A stretch of 64,000 bases of DNA from Ningiella ruwaisensis (GCF_004798935.1 NZ_RAHT01000005.1:1-64000); one strand, 5' to 3'. Numbered from the stretch's first letter, positions 1-8,301 are shown. The notes: a model not told the origin generated them from the letters alone. Program-made: numbers and translations.

Positions 1-326
1 AGTAAAAAAAACTTTTCGTGATTCAGTCTATTTTTATAATATAAATATTTCCATTTATGTGTATTTAATATATTTTTACATGCTTGTTGATTGCATAAAA
101 CGCATATTTGCTTAATATTGTTAAATTCAACCACTTAAGAATCCTATATTTAGCAGGCGTAAAATATGATAAAGCGCATTATCACTCTTTATTAATATGA
201 TAATAAACAGTAATGTAATTGCTCCTTATATTCCAATAAATTAGTATGCTTAAGCGTAAATGGAGATAGCAACCAAGTTGACGATGTTTAACTGTAAAAG
301 CAAATCTAACTAAGAGGCTTAGTAAG
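1..326. other. AT-rich intergenic region
   Basis: No supportable gene is seen before the metallophosphoesterase. The stretch is very AT-rich and has stops in all frames. It probably contains the promoter of the gene starting at 327, but I cannot single out a convincing -35/-10 pair. No palindrome or repeat stands out. Confidence 0.5.
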
Positions 327-2090
327 ATGTATCGATATATTTTAATATTATTGCTCTTCCCGCTCTCCTTCGCGCTAAGTCAAGATGCGAATGACGTGGA
401 TGTAAGAATAATAGAGTTATCTAAAGATATAAGAGAGCGAATGCGCGCGTCTTTTAATGCCCAAGAATTTCGTAAGTTACCCGCTCAAAGTATCGAAAAG
501 ATGCTTAATGATGAAGAAAAACGCAGGCTTGCAAATGAATACTTACAATTTGAGGTGTCTCAAGACGGTACGCTTTATATTTTTCACGATAATCGATTGC
601 TTGATGAGCGAGAGCCTTTCTGGTTATTCGAACCATCATTTGAGCGAACTGAATTAACTTTAGAAGCATATCAAAAAACATTTACTGCGTATAAACAAGA
701 TGTTTCAGCCGGACGCATTAGTTTAGGCGTACATGCCTTGCGAACCTACAGAGAACATTATATCGTGGTGTTTGTGGCCGACGATGACACCAGTACTACT
801 CAAATTGTGCCTGTTGAGGGCTACGATGTTCGGGCTACTCCATTTATTCTTGGCGCTCAACCGTGGTTAGACCGATCTGTAAAGTTAGATAACATTCCTG
901 AGACCTTAAATAACGCCACACTAATTCAATTACAATCGCAACGGCGTAAACTCGTGTCACTCTACGATTACTTTAATGTCACGGAATATCCGGCAAAATC
1001 ATCACCCGATCAGGTCTTTTTAACGGTAACAGAAAGCCCTTCAACTGAGATGTATATTCAATGGCGAACATCTTTATCTAGCCCAAACACTGAACTTCGC
1101 ATAAAAGAAGTGAATTCTGAAGCTTATCGCTACTTCAAAGCAAATTCCAAGCAGATAGACTCTCTATATACAGTAAATGATAAAAGTGTCTTTCGCCATA
1201 GCGTTAAAGTAACTGACTTAAAGCCTAATACGCAATATCAGTATCAAATACGTGTTTCCCAAGGAAACTGGGAATATGAAAATTCATTTACCACCGCACC
1301 TGAGAGTGGCGCTTTTACATTTTGGTATTTTGGCGACGTACAAGAAGGCTTTGATGATTTTGAAGATTTATTACTCAGCAGCCAAGCGACACTTCCCAAG
1401 CCTGCTTTCGCCATTTTTGCCGGAGATTTAGTTAGCATGGGAAATCATAGCGATGATTGGGATGCGTTTTTAAACGTGTGGCAGAAATATGGCGGCTCTA
1501 TCCCCATGGCACCGGCAGTAGGCAATCACGAAATCTTACCCAATAAGCGTTTTGATTTGTACGCTGATGTAATGCGTCTACCTGAGAACGGCCCTCAGCA
1601 ACAACAGGCAGAGAGAGCATATTGGTTCAAATGGGCAGATAGTCTGTTTGTTTCACTAGACTCTAACAGTGATGATGGTCAGACCCAATGGTTAGAAAAC
1701 ACTTTGTTGGAGAAGCGCGAGCATGTTAGCCAAATATTCTCGATCGCACACCATGGCGCATTTACCAGCAGACCTGGCCGCTATTATTCGCTTGTGTCTG
1801 AAAAGTGGCGCCCGCTTTGGGAACATTTTGGTGTTGAGCTTGTGATGCAGGGCCACGATCATGCTTATCTGCGAAGTATTCCTCAAGCTCTCGACAACGA
1901 CAAAGGCACAGTTTATGTTATTGCAACTGCGGGCTCAAAGTTTTACCCTCAGGCAAAGCATGCATATGCAGCGCACTCTTTTACCGATATTGCGACAATT
2001 CAGATAATTACCGTAGATCCTAACGACGATACATTCAAATATCGGGCGATTAGCAAAAACGGTATCGTTGTCGATGCTTTCACACATTGA
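327..2090 (+). CDS. Secreted purple-acid-phosphatase-like metallophosphoesterase
   Basis: 587 aa. It is probably exported and hydrolyses phosphomonoesters or a related phosphorylated substrate outside the cytoplasm; the substrate is unknown. The first 18 residues form a signal peptide (hydrophobic ILILLLFPLSFALS). A long N-terminal region precedes a fibronectin-III/purple-acid-phosphatase N-domain at about 225-320. The calcineurin-like domain follows with its metal ligands in order: GDVQ near 336, GDLVSMGNH near 366, GNHE near 398, AHHG near 474 and GHDHAY near 509. The spacing is that of PAP-type enzymes. ATG with AAGAGG upstream. The gene stands alone and converges on the small gene at 2245. 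The N-terminal 200 residues match nothing I recognise. Confidence 0.85.
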   Translation: MYRYILILLLFPLSFALSQDANDVDVRIIELSKDIRERMRASFNAQEFRKLPAQSIEKMLNDEEKRRLANEYLQFEVSQDGTLYIFHDNRLLDEREPFWLFEPSFERTELTLEAYQKTFTAYKQDVSAGRISLGVHALRTYREHYIVVFVADDDTSTTQIVPVEGYDVRATPFILGAQPWLDRSVKLDNIPETLNNATLIQLQSQRRKLVSLYDYFNVTEYPAKSSPDQVFLTVTESPSTEMYIQWRTSLSSPNTELRIKEVNSEAYRYFKANSKQIDSLYTVNDKSVFRHSVKVTDLKPNTQYQYQIRVSQGNWEYENSFTTAPESGAFTFWYFGDVQEGFDDFEDLLLSSQATLPKPAFAIFAGDLVSMGNHSDDWDAFLNVWQKYGGSIPMAPAVGNHEILPNKRFDLYADVMRLPENGPQQQQAERAYWFKWADSLFVSLDSNSDDGQTQWLENTLLEKREHVSQIFSIAHHGAFTSRPGRYYSLVSEKWRPLWEHFGVELVMQGHDHAYLRSIPQALDNDKGTVYVIATAGSKFYPQAKHAYAAHSFTDIATIQIITVDPNDDTFKYRAISKNGIVVDAFTH

Positions 2091-2244
2091 GGCTAATTTT
2101 TAGGTGTGATTAAAATAGATAATAGCGATTTCACAACTTTTTGAATGTTAAGCCCTGCAACACTGCATTCAACAAACATAAGAGCGCCTACTGGTGGTGC
2201 GCTAAGCGAATACTTTAGCGCTTGCTAGAGTGAACTGTGTCGGT

Positions 2245-2637
2245 TTAGCCGGCCACCATTTCAATGGGATTTTGCTTCCGATCAAATACCACGTAACGCA
2301 TAATGTTATTGCCACGCATGACATCGTCGGTCATTTTATCAAGATACGGTTGAGCATCGTCCGAACTAGGCGGCCTTTTTTGGTCACCTGCCAAACTGGC
2401 AATAAACACAAAATCCCAATCTTTATTGATACTGTCGGCTTCTTTAACTAATGCATCAAAATTGCTAAGTTCTTCGGGCAGTTTATCAACCACCATAACA
2501 GGCGAAATTTCGCCGCGCTTATCGTCTCGCTTTTTACTTTTATTTGTGGCTTTAGCGCTGGCAAATAAAAAAAGAAGACGCTGCGGATCAGGCTGTTCAT
2601 TCGCCATTTCAAGTAAGTCTGAGAACATAGAGATCAT
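2245..2637 (-). CDS. Conserved hypothetical protein, small cytosolic
   Basis: 130 aa, soluble, no signal peptide or membrane segment. The opening (FSDLLEMANEQPDPQRLLFLF) and the middle (LPEELSNFDALVKEADSI, then WDFVFIASLAG) resemble a widespread family of about 120-aa proteobacterial proteins that is often labelled 'ribonucleotide reductase subunit alpha' in databases. That label is almost certainly wrong: the length and motifs do not fit NrdA. A lysine-rich insert (KSKKRDDKRGE) sits near residue 33. ATG at 2637, with a second possible ATG three codons in. Function unknown. It converges with the phosphoesterase gene. Confidence 0.75.
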   Translation of the reverse strand: MISMFSDLLEMANEQPDPQRLLFLFASAKATNKSKKRDDKRGEISPVMVVDKLPEELSNFDALVKEADSINKDWDFVFIASLAGDQKRPPSSDDAQPYLDKMTDDVMRGNNIMRYVVFDRKQNPIEMVAG

Positions 2638-2776
2638 AATTTTTCCAAATGAAAAGTGATTTCTATGATCCTAAGGACTTTAGCAAAAATTGATATGCTA
2701 TTTAGTTGGTAGAAAATTACTTATTTATGGGTAGTTTTATACCAAGGACACATCAAGCACCCTTTATTTCCCTAAA

Positions 2777-3499
2777 TTATTTCCCCGAATTGACCTGGTA
2801 GCACACTTTCACATCATCCAGCAAATTAGATGAATCAATATCGCCATTTGACGCTTCAATCGGCGTAATCACAAAAGTAAATGCCTTAGTGTCTTCTGGC
2901 ACTGAGAAGTCACCGCGATGAACCTTCCATGCTTTTTCATCGGAAGACAGCTGCGCCAGTTCAATCTTCTCGCCGTCATATTCTATTGCAACAACAAGGG
3001 TATCGACGCCCTCGCGGCCACTGTGAGCGAGCTCCCAATCAAAAGTGTGCTTTTGTAATGATTCTATTTTTTGCTTATGGTGATTGCCGTCCATCTCGAC
3101 AAATACTTGTCCGTGATAAGCATCAACGCCCAAAAAACCCGACTGCCCTACTTCAATGGTTCCTCCCTCAGAAAAACCGCCTTGTTGCAAGGCAATTCCA
3201 CCGGTACTAAACCATCCAGGAAAGTCATCTTGGGGATGCGCGTCTAAAAATTTGACCCCCGAATTTGTTCGTCCTAATGCTGAAATCATATCAAAAGCGT
3301 TTTGATAATCAGCATTTGTACTTTGCTCAAAGCTTCCATTGTTAAGCAAGTTTGGTGCGCCAGACTGACACAGGCTTTCATCGCTTGCTGATGCGGCGCC
3401 TACAATTCCCGTAAAAATTAAAAGCCCGAACGCGATGCGTGGCAAATAAAGGTAAGTTTTTTGAGTCGATATCTTTTGTGTCGATGTAAGGGCGTGCAT
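2777..3499 (-). CDS. Secreted protein with carbohydrate-binding-like beta-sandwich
   Basis: 240 aa with an N-terminal export signal: basic start, hydrophobic IAFGLLIFTGIVGAASA, probable cleavage after ASA. The mature part opens with PNLLNNGSFE, the usual first strand of CBM4/9- or DUF642-like jelly-roll domains. It continues with beta-rich sequence (GQVFVEMDGN, FTFVITPI) and ends in NLLDDVKVCYQ, another typical last-strand motif. Two cysteines, near both ends, may form a disulphide. AAGGA ribosome site before ATG 3499. No catalytic residues are recognised, so binding or a structural role is more likely than enzymatic activity. Confidence 0.7.
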   Translation of the reverse strand: MHALTSTQKISTQKTYLYLPRIAFGLLIFTGIVGAASASDESLCQSGAPNLLNNGSFEQSTNADYQNAFDMISALGRTNSGVKFLDAHPQDDFPGWFSTGGIALQQGGFSEGGTIEVGQSGFLGVDAYHGQVFVEMDGNHHKQKIESLQKHTFDWELAHSGREGVDTLVVAIEYDGEKIELAQLSSDEKAWKVHRGDFSVPEDTKAFTFVITPIEASNGDIDSSNLLDDVKVCYQVNSGK

Positions 3500-3583
3500 C
3501 TGTTTAATCCTTTAGTAGTTCTCAAAGCAAATATCTAGTGTTCATCTAATTTCGTCGCTTAAATCATTTCAGATGAAACAGAC

Positions 3584-3904
3584 TTAAAACTTCTCAGGCC
3601 GCAGTATTTTTATATCTTCCAAATATGTAATGCCAGAGTAATTTTTAAAGTAGCGTGCGCGCACTTTATCCATGATCGCTTCTGCCATTTCGGTATTTTT
3701 AACAATGATTTCAATCTGTATATTGCTGAAATCATCCACCACGGACGCTCTATCGGTGGTGGAACGAATATTGCGACTGCCTTTTCCACCAGCCGGGATA
3801 ATGGTGTAGCCAGTCGCACCGCATTCATCAATAATTTTACAAACACCTTTTGCGATGATTTTTTCAGTAACAATTACCACTTTTTCTGCAATATGAAGTG
3901 TCAT
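3584..3904 (-). CDS. sbtB: SbtB-like PII signalling protein, partner of SbtA
   Basis: 106 aa. SbtB proteins are trimeric PII-like sensors of adenine nucleotides that bind and gate SbtA. The sequence follows the family closely: VVIVTEKIIAKGVCKIID at 9-26, the GGKGSRNIRS motif at 39-48, a variable T-loop at 49-60, then IQIEIIVK and a final beta strand ending LRPEKF. The C-terminal CGPEGC redox loop found in many cyanobacterial SbtB proteins is absent. The ATG at 3904 is preferred: it has AGAGAG upstream, begins at the conserved domain and lies 14 bases after the sbtA stop. A longer ORF from 3961 would run into sbtA. Cotranscribed with sbtA. Confidence 0.88.
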   Translation of the reverse strand: MTLHIAEKVVIVTEKIIAKGVCKIIDECGATGYTIIPAGGKGSRNIRSTTDRASVVDDFSNIQIEIIVKNTEMAEAIMDKVRARYFKNYSGITYLEDIKILRPEKF

Positions 3905-3918
3905 GTCTGCTCTCTTTT

Positions 3919-4920
3919 TTAAAAAACGGCTTGCGCTAAGACAATAAACAAAGGTATGCAAATCGCAATCGCGACAGGTGTACCCACGCTGGTAGATGCC
4001 CCAATATAAGCAGAGGGATTTGCCGATGGTATCCCGCTGCGCAAGGTTGGTGGCCCAGAGATGTCCGAACTGGAGGCAGCCATCACCGCAAGCAAGACTA
4101 CACCGCCTGGACTAAAATCAACGAGAATGTGCGCGATATATCCTAATCCAAACGCAATAAGCCCGTGAACGATTGGGCCAACAAATGCATACACCGCATA
4201 CCAGTGTGCAACACGTCTAAGCTCGTTGATTCGCGCATAGGCTTCCATTCCCATTATTAGCATCAGTACCGATAAAAAGCCTCTGAAAAGTGGCTCATAA
4301 AAACTCTCAAAGACTCTGTCGGGAATGGTCAACAAACCTAAAGCAAGCCCTAGCAAGAGGGCAGACAGTGCCGAGCCTTGTAAGCTATCTTTAACTATCG
4401 CCCAAACATCGATGTCATTTTGTTCGTCTTGGTTTTGTTTTTTCATGTAAATGCTGGCCAGCACAATCGCAAGCACCAGCGCTGGAATATCCATAAAGGG
4501 ATATAAAGCGGGCACCCATGCCTCAAAGCTTATGGATTCCTCATCTAATGCGACCATCGCGGCAGCAAATGTAGATGCACTAACTGCACCAAACAAGCCT
4601 GCTGTGGCATAACCATCTTCCCGTTTGACGCTGGGAATTAAGGAAAACACAAAAATACCCAGCAAGACAATTACAATGCCTGTAAGCATGGAAAATAAGG
4701 CGGGTAGAAGCATTTCAACCAAGTTCGCATCACGAATTTCCATACCGCCATTTATGCCAATTTTCATCAGCAACATAAAAACAATGAATTTGTAAATGGC
4801 ATCGGGAATAGTAAGTCGACTGCCGCACGCAGCAATTAACATTCCACCAATTAAAAAGCCAAGAGTAGGCGACTGAAACTGAGACACCAAGCGCGACAAA
4901 AAGTCGATAAGAAAATCCAT
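3919..4920 (-). CDS. sbtA: Sodium-dependent bicarbonate transporter SbtA family
   Basis: 333 aa, about ten membrane segments in two inverted halves. Recognisable family features are the start FQSPTLGFLIGGMLIA, KIGINGGMEI near 53, GLFGAVSASTFAAAMVAL near 110, the central hydrophilic loop near 165-175, and ASSSDISGPPTLRSGIP near 287. The two glycine/serine-rich segments are those that bind bicarbonate and Na+ in cyanobacterial SbtA. In heterotrophs the protein probably supplies bicarbonate to carboxylases; that is inference. Start ATG 4920 with CGAGGA upstream. sbtB follows in the same operon, 14 bases downstream. Confidence 0.88.
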   Translation of the reverse strand: MDFLIDFLSRLVSQFQSPTLGFLIGGMLIAACGSRLTIPDAIYKFIVFMLLMKIGINGGMEIRDANLVEMLLPALFSMLTGIVIVLLGIFVFSLIPSVKREDGYATAGLFGAVSASTFAAAMVALDEESISFEAWVPALYPFMDIPALVLAIVLASIYMKKQNQDEQNDIDVWAIVKDSLQGSALSALLLGLALGLLTIPDRVFESFYEPLFRGFLSVLMLIMGMEAYARINELRRVAHWYAVYAFVGPIVHGLIAFGLGYIAHILVDFSPGGVVLLAVMAASSSDISGPPTLRSGIPSANPSAYIGASTSVGTPVAIAICIPLFIVLAQAVF

Positions 4921-5081
4921 TCGATCCTCGATACGATAACCTGCGCAGGTGGTTTGCCGTAATCCTGGCGCATTCGAAAAGTAACGCGTTTATTGAGATA
5001 TCAAAATATAGTACAGATTTTTGTTTGTATAAATATAAAAGAATTTATACCAATAGACTTTTTGTTTATTCTCATCATTCG

Positions 5082-5525
5082 CTAAGCGAGTGATATACCC
5101 AATTGCTTGATAAGCGGCGATTTTTGCTTAACGCCAACCAAATCTTTCAGAGAATACTTCTCAAGGCATTTATAAAATTCCTCTACTGCCTCAGCTAGCA
5201 TGCGCTTTAATTGGCAAGAGGGAGTAATAACACACTGGTTATCTTTGCCAAAGCACTCCACTAAAACTGTATGCCGCTCCATTTCTCTAATTAGATTTCC
5301 GATATTAATATCATCTGCTGATTTGTGAAGTTTCAATCCGCCGTTTTTTCCGCGGATGGCAGTGACATACTGGCGATTACTTAATTCCTGAACGACCTTC
5401 ATTAAATGGTTTTTAGAGATGTGATAACTGTCTGCAATTTCTTGAATAGTCACCAGCTCATCCGGCTTGAGAGCTAAGTAGATTAATATTCTGAGCGAAT
5501 AATCGGTAAAGCGAGTGACCTTCAT
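5082..5525 (-). CDS. nsrR: Rrf2-family nitric oxide-sensing repressor NsrR
   Basis: 147 aa. NsrR holds an Fe-S cluster that reacts with NO, after which it releases DNA and derepresses NO-defence genes. The winged helix (KVTRFTDYSLRILIYLAL, then TIQEIADSYHISKNHLMKVV) is typical of Rrf2 proteins. The cluster cysteines C91, C98 and C104 (pattern CX6CX5C, with ITPSC) are those of NsrR and not the IscR pattern. AAGGA ribosome site before ATG 5525. It is divergent from a hemerythrin-type repair gene whose upstream region carries a good NsrR box. Confidence 0.9.
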   Translation of the reverse strand: MKVTRFTDYSLRILIYLALKPDELVTIQEIADSYHISKNHLMKVVQELSNRQYVTAIRGKNGGLKLHKSADDINIGNLIREMERHTVLVECFGKDNQCVITPSCQLKRMLAEAVEEFYKCLEKYSLKDLVGVKQKSPLIKQLGISLA

Positions 5526-5675
5526 ATTGTTCCTTATTTCTTATTGATTATTTCAAACTAAAGCATGAGCGCGTTTTGATTAGCGTTAATACCTCAAAAG
5601 AAGTACCACTAAAAATAGGTAAATTATTTAATGTATTTATTTTACATCTTTAAAATATGGCGTAAACTAAATTTA

Positions 5676-5698
5676 AAGATTCATATTACATGCATCTT
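5676..5698. promoter_or_regulatory. Predicted NsrR operator
   Basis: The two half-sites AAGATTCATAT (5676-5686) and ACATGCATCTT (5688-5698) flank one base. This matches the known 11-1-11 NsrR inverted repeat built on AAGATGC and GCATCTT. It lies 38 bases before the hemerythrin gene start and in the divergent region with nsrR, so it could govern the downstream gene and possibly nsrR itself. Confidence 0.8.
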
Positions 5699-5735
5699 AT
5701 TTTAAGTAGTCATTTATCGTAAATAGGAGTTAATC

Positions 5736-6278
5736 ATGCATTGTGCGCTTGCCGAGACAAAAAGCGATTCCACGAGCGGCGGTAGTAAAAACATCGCATT
5801 TTCAGCGCTTAATAATTTAGATACCGCATCGCTTATCTCTCATATTCTTGAGAGATATCATGAGGTGCACCGCTATCAGTTAGAAGCACTTATTCCGCTT
5901 GCACAGCGCGTTGAACAAGTTCATGCAGATGAGGATTTGGTGCCCTCAGGTTTGGCCACGCATTTGCAGAAAATGCAGTTTGAATTAGAACAGCACATGC
6001 AGAAAGAAGAACAGATTCTTTTTCCTATGCTACAGCAAGCGTTTGCTCCCCTACCCACGAGAATGATAGGCGGGCCGATTCATGTTATGCGTCTTGAACA
6101 CAATGATCATCAAGACGAAATCGCGCAATTGATGACGCTCGCCCATCATTTCAAATTACCTGAAGATGCCTGTGGTACATGGCAAGAGTTAAATGCAAAG
6201 CTACAAGCGTTCATTGAAGATTTACAAACGCATATTCAAATTGAGAACGATGTTCTGTTTCCAAGAGCTGAGCGCTAA
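5736..6278 (+). CDS. Hemerythrin-domain Fe-S cluster repair protein (YtfE/DnrN type)
   Basis: 180 aa. Proteins of this group carry a non-haem diiron site and restore iron-sulphur clusters after NO or oxidative damage. All expected ligand motifs are present: HEVHR at 42-46, HMQKEEQILFP from 87, HVMRLEHNDH at 116-125 and HIQIENDVLFP from 166. E. coli YtfE is 220 aa and begins with a ScdA_N domain carrying a CC motif. That domain is missing here and replaced by about 25 unconserved residues. AGGAGT ribosome site before ATG 5736. The NsrR box upstream predicts NO induction. The small Cys-rich membrane protein downstream may be cotranscribed. Confidence 0.88.
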   Translation: MHCALAETKSDSTSGGSKNIAFSALNNLDTASLISHILERYHEVHRYQLEALIPLAQRVEQVHADEDLVPSGLATHLQKMQFELEQHMQKEEQILFPMLQQAFAPLPTRMIGGPIHVMRLEHNDHQDEIAQLMTLAHHFKLPEDACGTWQELNAKLQAFIEDLQTHIQIENDVLFPRAER

Positions 6279-6332
6279 TTAAATAAACAAATAAGCAAAT
6301 AGACGAGTTATTTAAACATTGAGGTCAAGCAA

Positions 6333-6572
6333 ATGAGTCATCACCTTATCAACATCAGCTATTGGTTGCTATTGGCATTTACCCTTTCTTGGCTTGTCGC
6401 TTTTTGCATCGGTTTGATTAAGCATTCAAATACCCGTAGCGCAAAGATATGTCAAAATTGCTCGCCCTTTGGTGTATCTTTATCAGAATCCAGTACCGAA
6501 TTATCCATGCCAGAAACTGTTGGCGTAGAGCTTTGTTGCTGTGAATTAAGGGAGGTGGCTCGCAATAAATAA
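6333..6572 (+). CDS. Small Cys-rich membrane protein, unknown
   Basis: 79 aa, not recognised. One strong transmembrane segment (YWLLLAFTLSWLVAFCIGLI, residues 10-29) is followed by a short cytosolic or periplasmic tail with CQNC at 40-43 and a CCC run at 68-70. Five cysteines in a 50-residue tail suggest metal or Fe-S binding, or a redox role, but no known motif is complete. GAGGT precedes ATG 6333. It lies 54 bases after the hemerythrin gene and before a terminator, so it probably belongs to the same NsrR-controlled transcript. Confidence 0.55.
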   Translation: MSHHLINISYWLLLAFTLSWLVAFCIGLIKHSNTRSAKICQNCSPFGVSLSESSTELSMPETVGVELCCCELREVARNK

Positions 6573-6623
6573 ATTAAACTGTTTTAAGATGTGCGCTCTA
6601 GATTGGAACCCTATCAGTGCATG

Positions 6624-6659
6624 AAAAGCCCGCACTTAATGCCCTCTGTGCGGGTTTTC
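6624..6659 (+). terminator. Rho-independent terminator
   Basis: The inverted repeat AAAAGCCCGCAC / GTGCGGGTTTTC has a 12-base loop and ends in T-rich sequence. It closes the hemerythrin/small membrane protein transcript. Being flanked by A and T runs, it can also work for the opposing gene that ends at 6684. Confidence 0.8.
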
Positions 6660-6683
6660 TTATCAGTACGAAATAGGGTGATC

Positions 6684-7430
6684 CTAAATGGCAATTTGGT
6701 GACATGCACTACCGACCTCAAGTGCTTCAAACCAATCCAAAAATCGCTTAACGTCATCACCTTTAAATATTCGCCCGTGCTGAGGGCACATCATATCAAT
6801 ATCGAGTTGCCTGACGCGCGCTATCCAGTCGTTTTTCGCACGATTAGATGGCATCCAGCGCTTATGAAAGCCCTCCATAAACTGAATATGATGGTCAAAA
6901 TCTTCAACAAATATTGGCGCATCTACGTTTTCAAGCGCTGCACCAATATCTCCCGACATCAAAATTTTCGCTTGAGCGTCATAAACATTGAAATTCCCTG
7001 ACGAATGTAAGTAGTGCGCAGGAATAAAATCAAGCTGCAAGCCGTCAATCACAATAGACTCGCCTTGATCGGCAATGCCCTTAAAGCGAATATGTTCCAT
7101 GCCAAAATGCCGTAAGAAACCTTCCCAAATTTTAGGAGAATATAGGGTCGCGTCAGGCACCGTTTTGTCCCATAAACCTAAAGACGAAATAATATCGGGA
7201 TCTTGATGCGAAGCAAAAATATGCGTGATTTGTTCAAGCGGTAGCTCTTTTACAAGACTTGCCAACATGGGTGCAAATAATTCGATTCCGCCGGGATCCA
7301 TTAAAAGCGCGTTTGAGCGTGTTTTGATGAGGTATTGATTAGTATCGATGATTCTTTCAGGTTTACTGTTGTCTCGACCAAATAAAAACCATTGGTGTGA
7401 ATGAGTATCAAAAATTTTATTACTGATCAT
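6684..7430 (-). CDS. ODP-type diiron beta-lactamase-fold sensor protein
   Basis: 248 aa, soluble, with the metallo-beta-lactamase fold of flavodiiron proteins but no flavodoxin domain. Metal-site positions are visible: H75, D77 and D79 (ASHQDPDI), H139 (PAHYLH), D161 (SGDIG) and H218 (PQHG). Relative to the flavodiiron HxExDH motif, E is D and the last H is I80, changes that suit binding or sensing more than catalysis. Such stand-alone oxygen-binding diiron proteins (ODP) act as O2 or NO sensors for chemotaxis in other bacteria. The neighbour at 7464 is a chemotaxis-signalling protein, which supports that role here. AAGGA ribosome site. Confidence 0.8.
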   Translation of the reverse strand: MISNKIFDTHSHQWFLFGRDNSKPERIIDTNQYLIKTRSNALLMDPGGIELFAPMLASLVKELPLEQITHIFASHQDPDIISSLGLWDKTVPDATLYSPKIWEGFLRHFGMEHIRFKGIADQGESIVIDGLQLDFIPAHYLHSSGNFNVYDAQAKILMSGDIGAALENVDAPIFVEDFDHHIQFMEGFHKRWMPSNRAKNDWIARVRQLDIDMMCPQHGRIFKGDDVKRFLDWFEALEVGSACHQIAI

Positions 7431-7463
7431 ATTTATCCTTAAGGTGCAGCGACCCGTGAGCTA

Positions 7464-8120
7464 TCAGATGCCAGTGTTATTTGATTTTTGCGCCAAAAGA
7501 GCGGCTTTCATCAGGGCAAGCGACGTGTCTACATGCTGTTCAATTTCCGTGGCGGCATCTACAATGTTTTTCGCATTGTCGGCCAATGCAGCTCGATGCT
7601 GCGACTCGGCTTGCGTCGACTCCATTAAAGACATGGTACCGATAATTTTGGCAGACGAGAGCTCTTTTTTCATTTCGCTTAACTGCTCAGACAGTTGCCT
7701 AACTTTTGCAGCAATTGCCATCTCTTGTTCCTCAAGCAATGCGTCAACTTGCATCATGGGCTTAACTAAACTCTCGATGTGAGCGCTATTGTGCGAAGAC
7801 CGCTCAGCGTTTTTCATCACCCAATGCATTTTTTCAGAGGCGGATTGTGTACTTAATGAGTAAGTAGAGAGTTTACTGATATCGATTGCGATGGTGTTAA
7901 TTTCATCCGACATTTTAACGGTCTTTTTCGCCAGCTCAGAAATAAAACTCGTTAGCGCACCAAAACCCGCTGCGCTTTGTCCGGCACGAAAGGCCAATAC
8001 GCCCGCATTGCTCGATGCAAGCATGACACGCTGTGCAATTTTTTTAGCTTTGTGAAGCTGCGCGGCAACGGCTGCGGCATTGATATAAAACACTGACGAG
8101 TTTTGGGGAACTAGGGACAA
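7464..8120 (-). CDS. Short methyl-accepting-chemotaxis-like signalling protein
   Basis: 218 aa, entirely alpha-helical and cytosolic. The segment VMLASSNAGVLAFRAGQSAAGFGAL near 33-57, followed by ISELAKKTVKMSDEINTIA, corresponds to the hairpin tip and descending helix of MCP signalling domains. There is no sensor or membrane domain. Further coiled-coil follows (VRQLSEQLSEMKKEL). It probably gets its input from the adjacent ODP-type diiron protein, 33 bases downstream in the same direction. The start is unsure: the ORF opens with TTG only one codon after an in-frame stop and has no clear ribosome site. A GTG nine codons in is an alternative. Confidence 0.65.
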   Translation of the reverse strand: MSLVPQNSSVFYINAAAVAAQLHKAKKIAQRVMLASSNAGVLAFRAGQSAAGFGALTSFISELAKKTVKMSDEINTIAIDISKLSTYSLSTQSASEKMHWVMKNAERSSHNSAHIESLVKPMMQVDALLEEQEMAIAAKVRQLSEQLSEMKKELSSAKIIGTMSLMESTQAESQHRAALADNAKNIVDAATEIEQHVDTSLALMKAALLAQKSNNTGI

Positions 8121-8287
8121 AAACTAAAAACCGATTCCGATATGAATAAAACTATATTAAACAAAAACGTAAAAGCTAAAAATACCTAGTAAGTGGTAAA
8201 CATTTAACTGGAAAAAAATGTGCTGGTTAAGTTAATGCACGAATTAGTGAACAAGCTAGTAAATAAGTTGCAAATTAAATACATTAA

Positions 8288-8301
8288 TTGATCCAGATCA
8301 C
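8288..8301. promoter_or_regulatory. Predicted FNR-type box
   Basis: TTGATCCAGATCAC matches TTGAT-N4-ATCAA at 13 of 14 positions, counting the four free ones. It lies about 65 bases before the nrdG start and overlaps the first NrdR box by two bases. This predicts anaerobic activation of nrdGD. A CRP-like reading is possible but the fit to FNR is better. Confidence 0.7.

Noticed and set aside
6591-7001. 136-codon plus-strand ORF
   Set aside because: It runs over a terminator and lies opposite the ODP-type gene; composition is that of a shadow frame.
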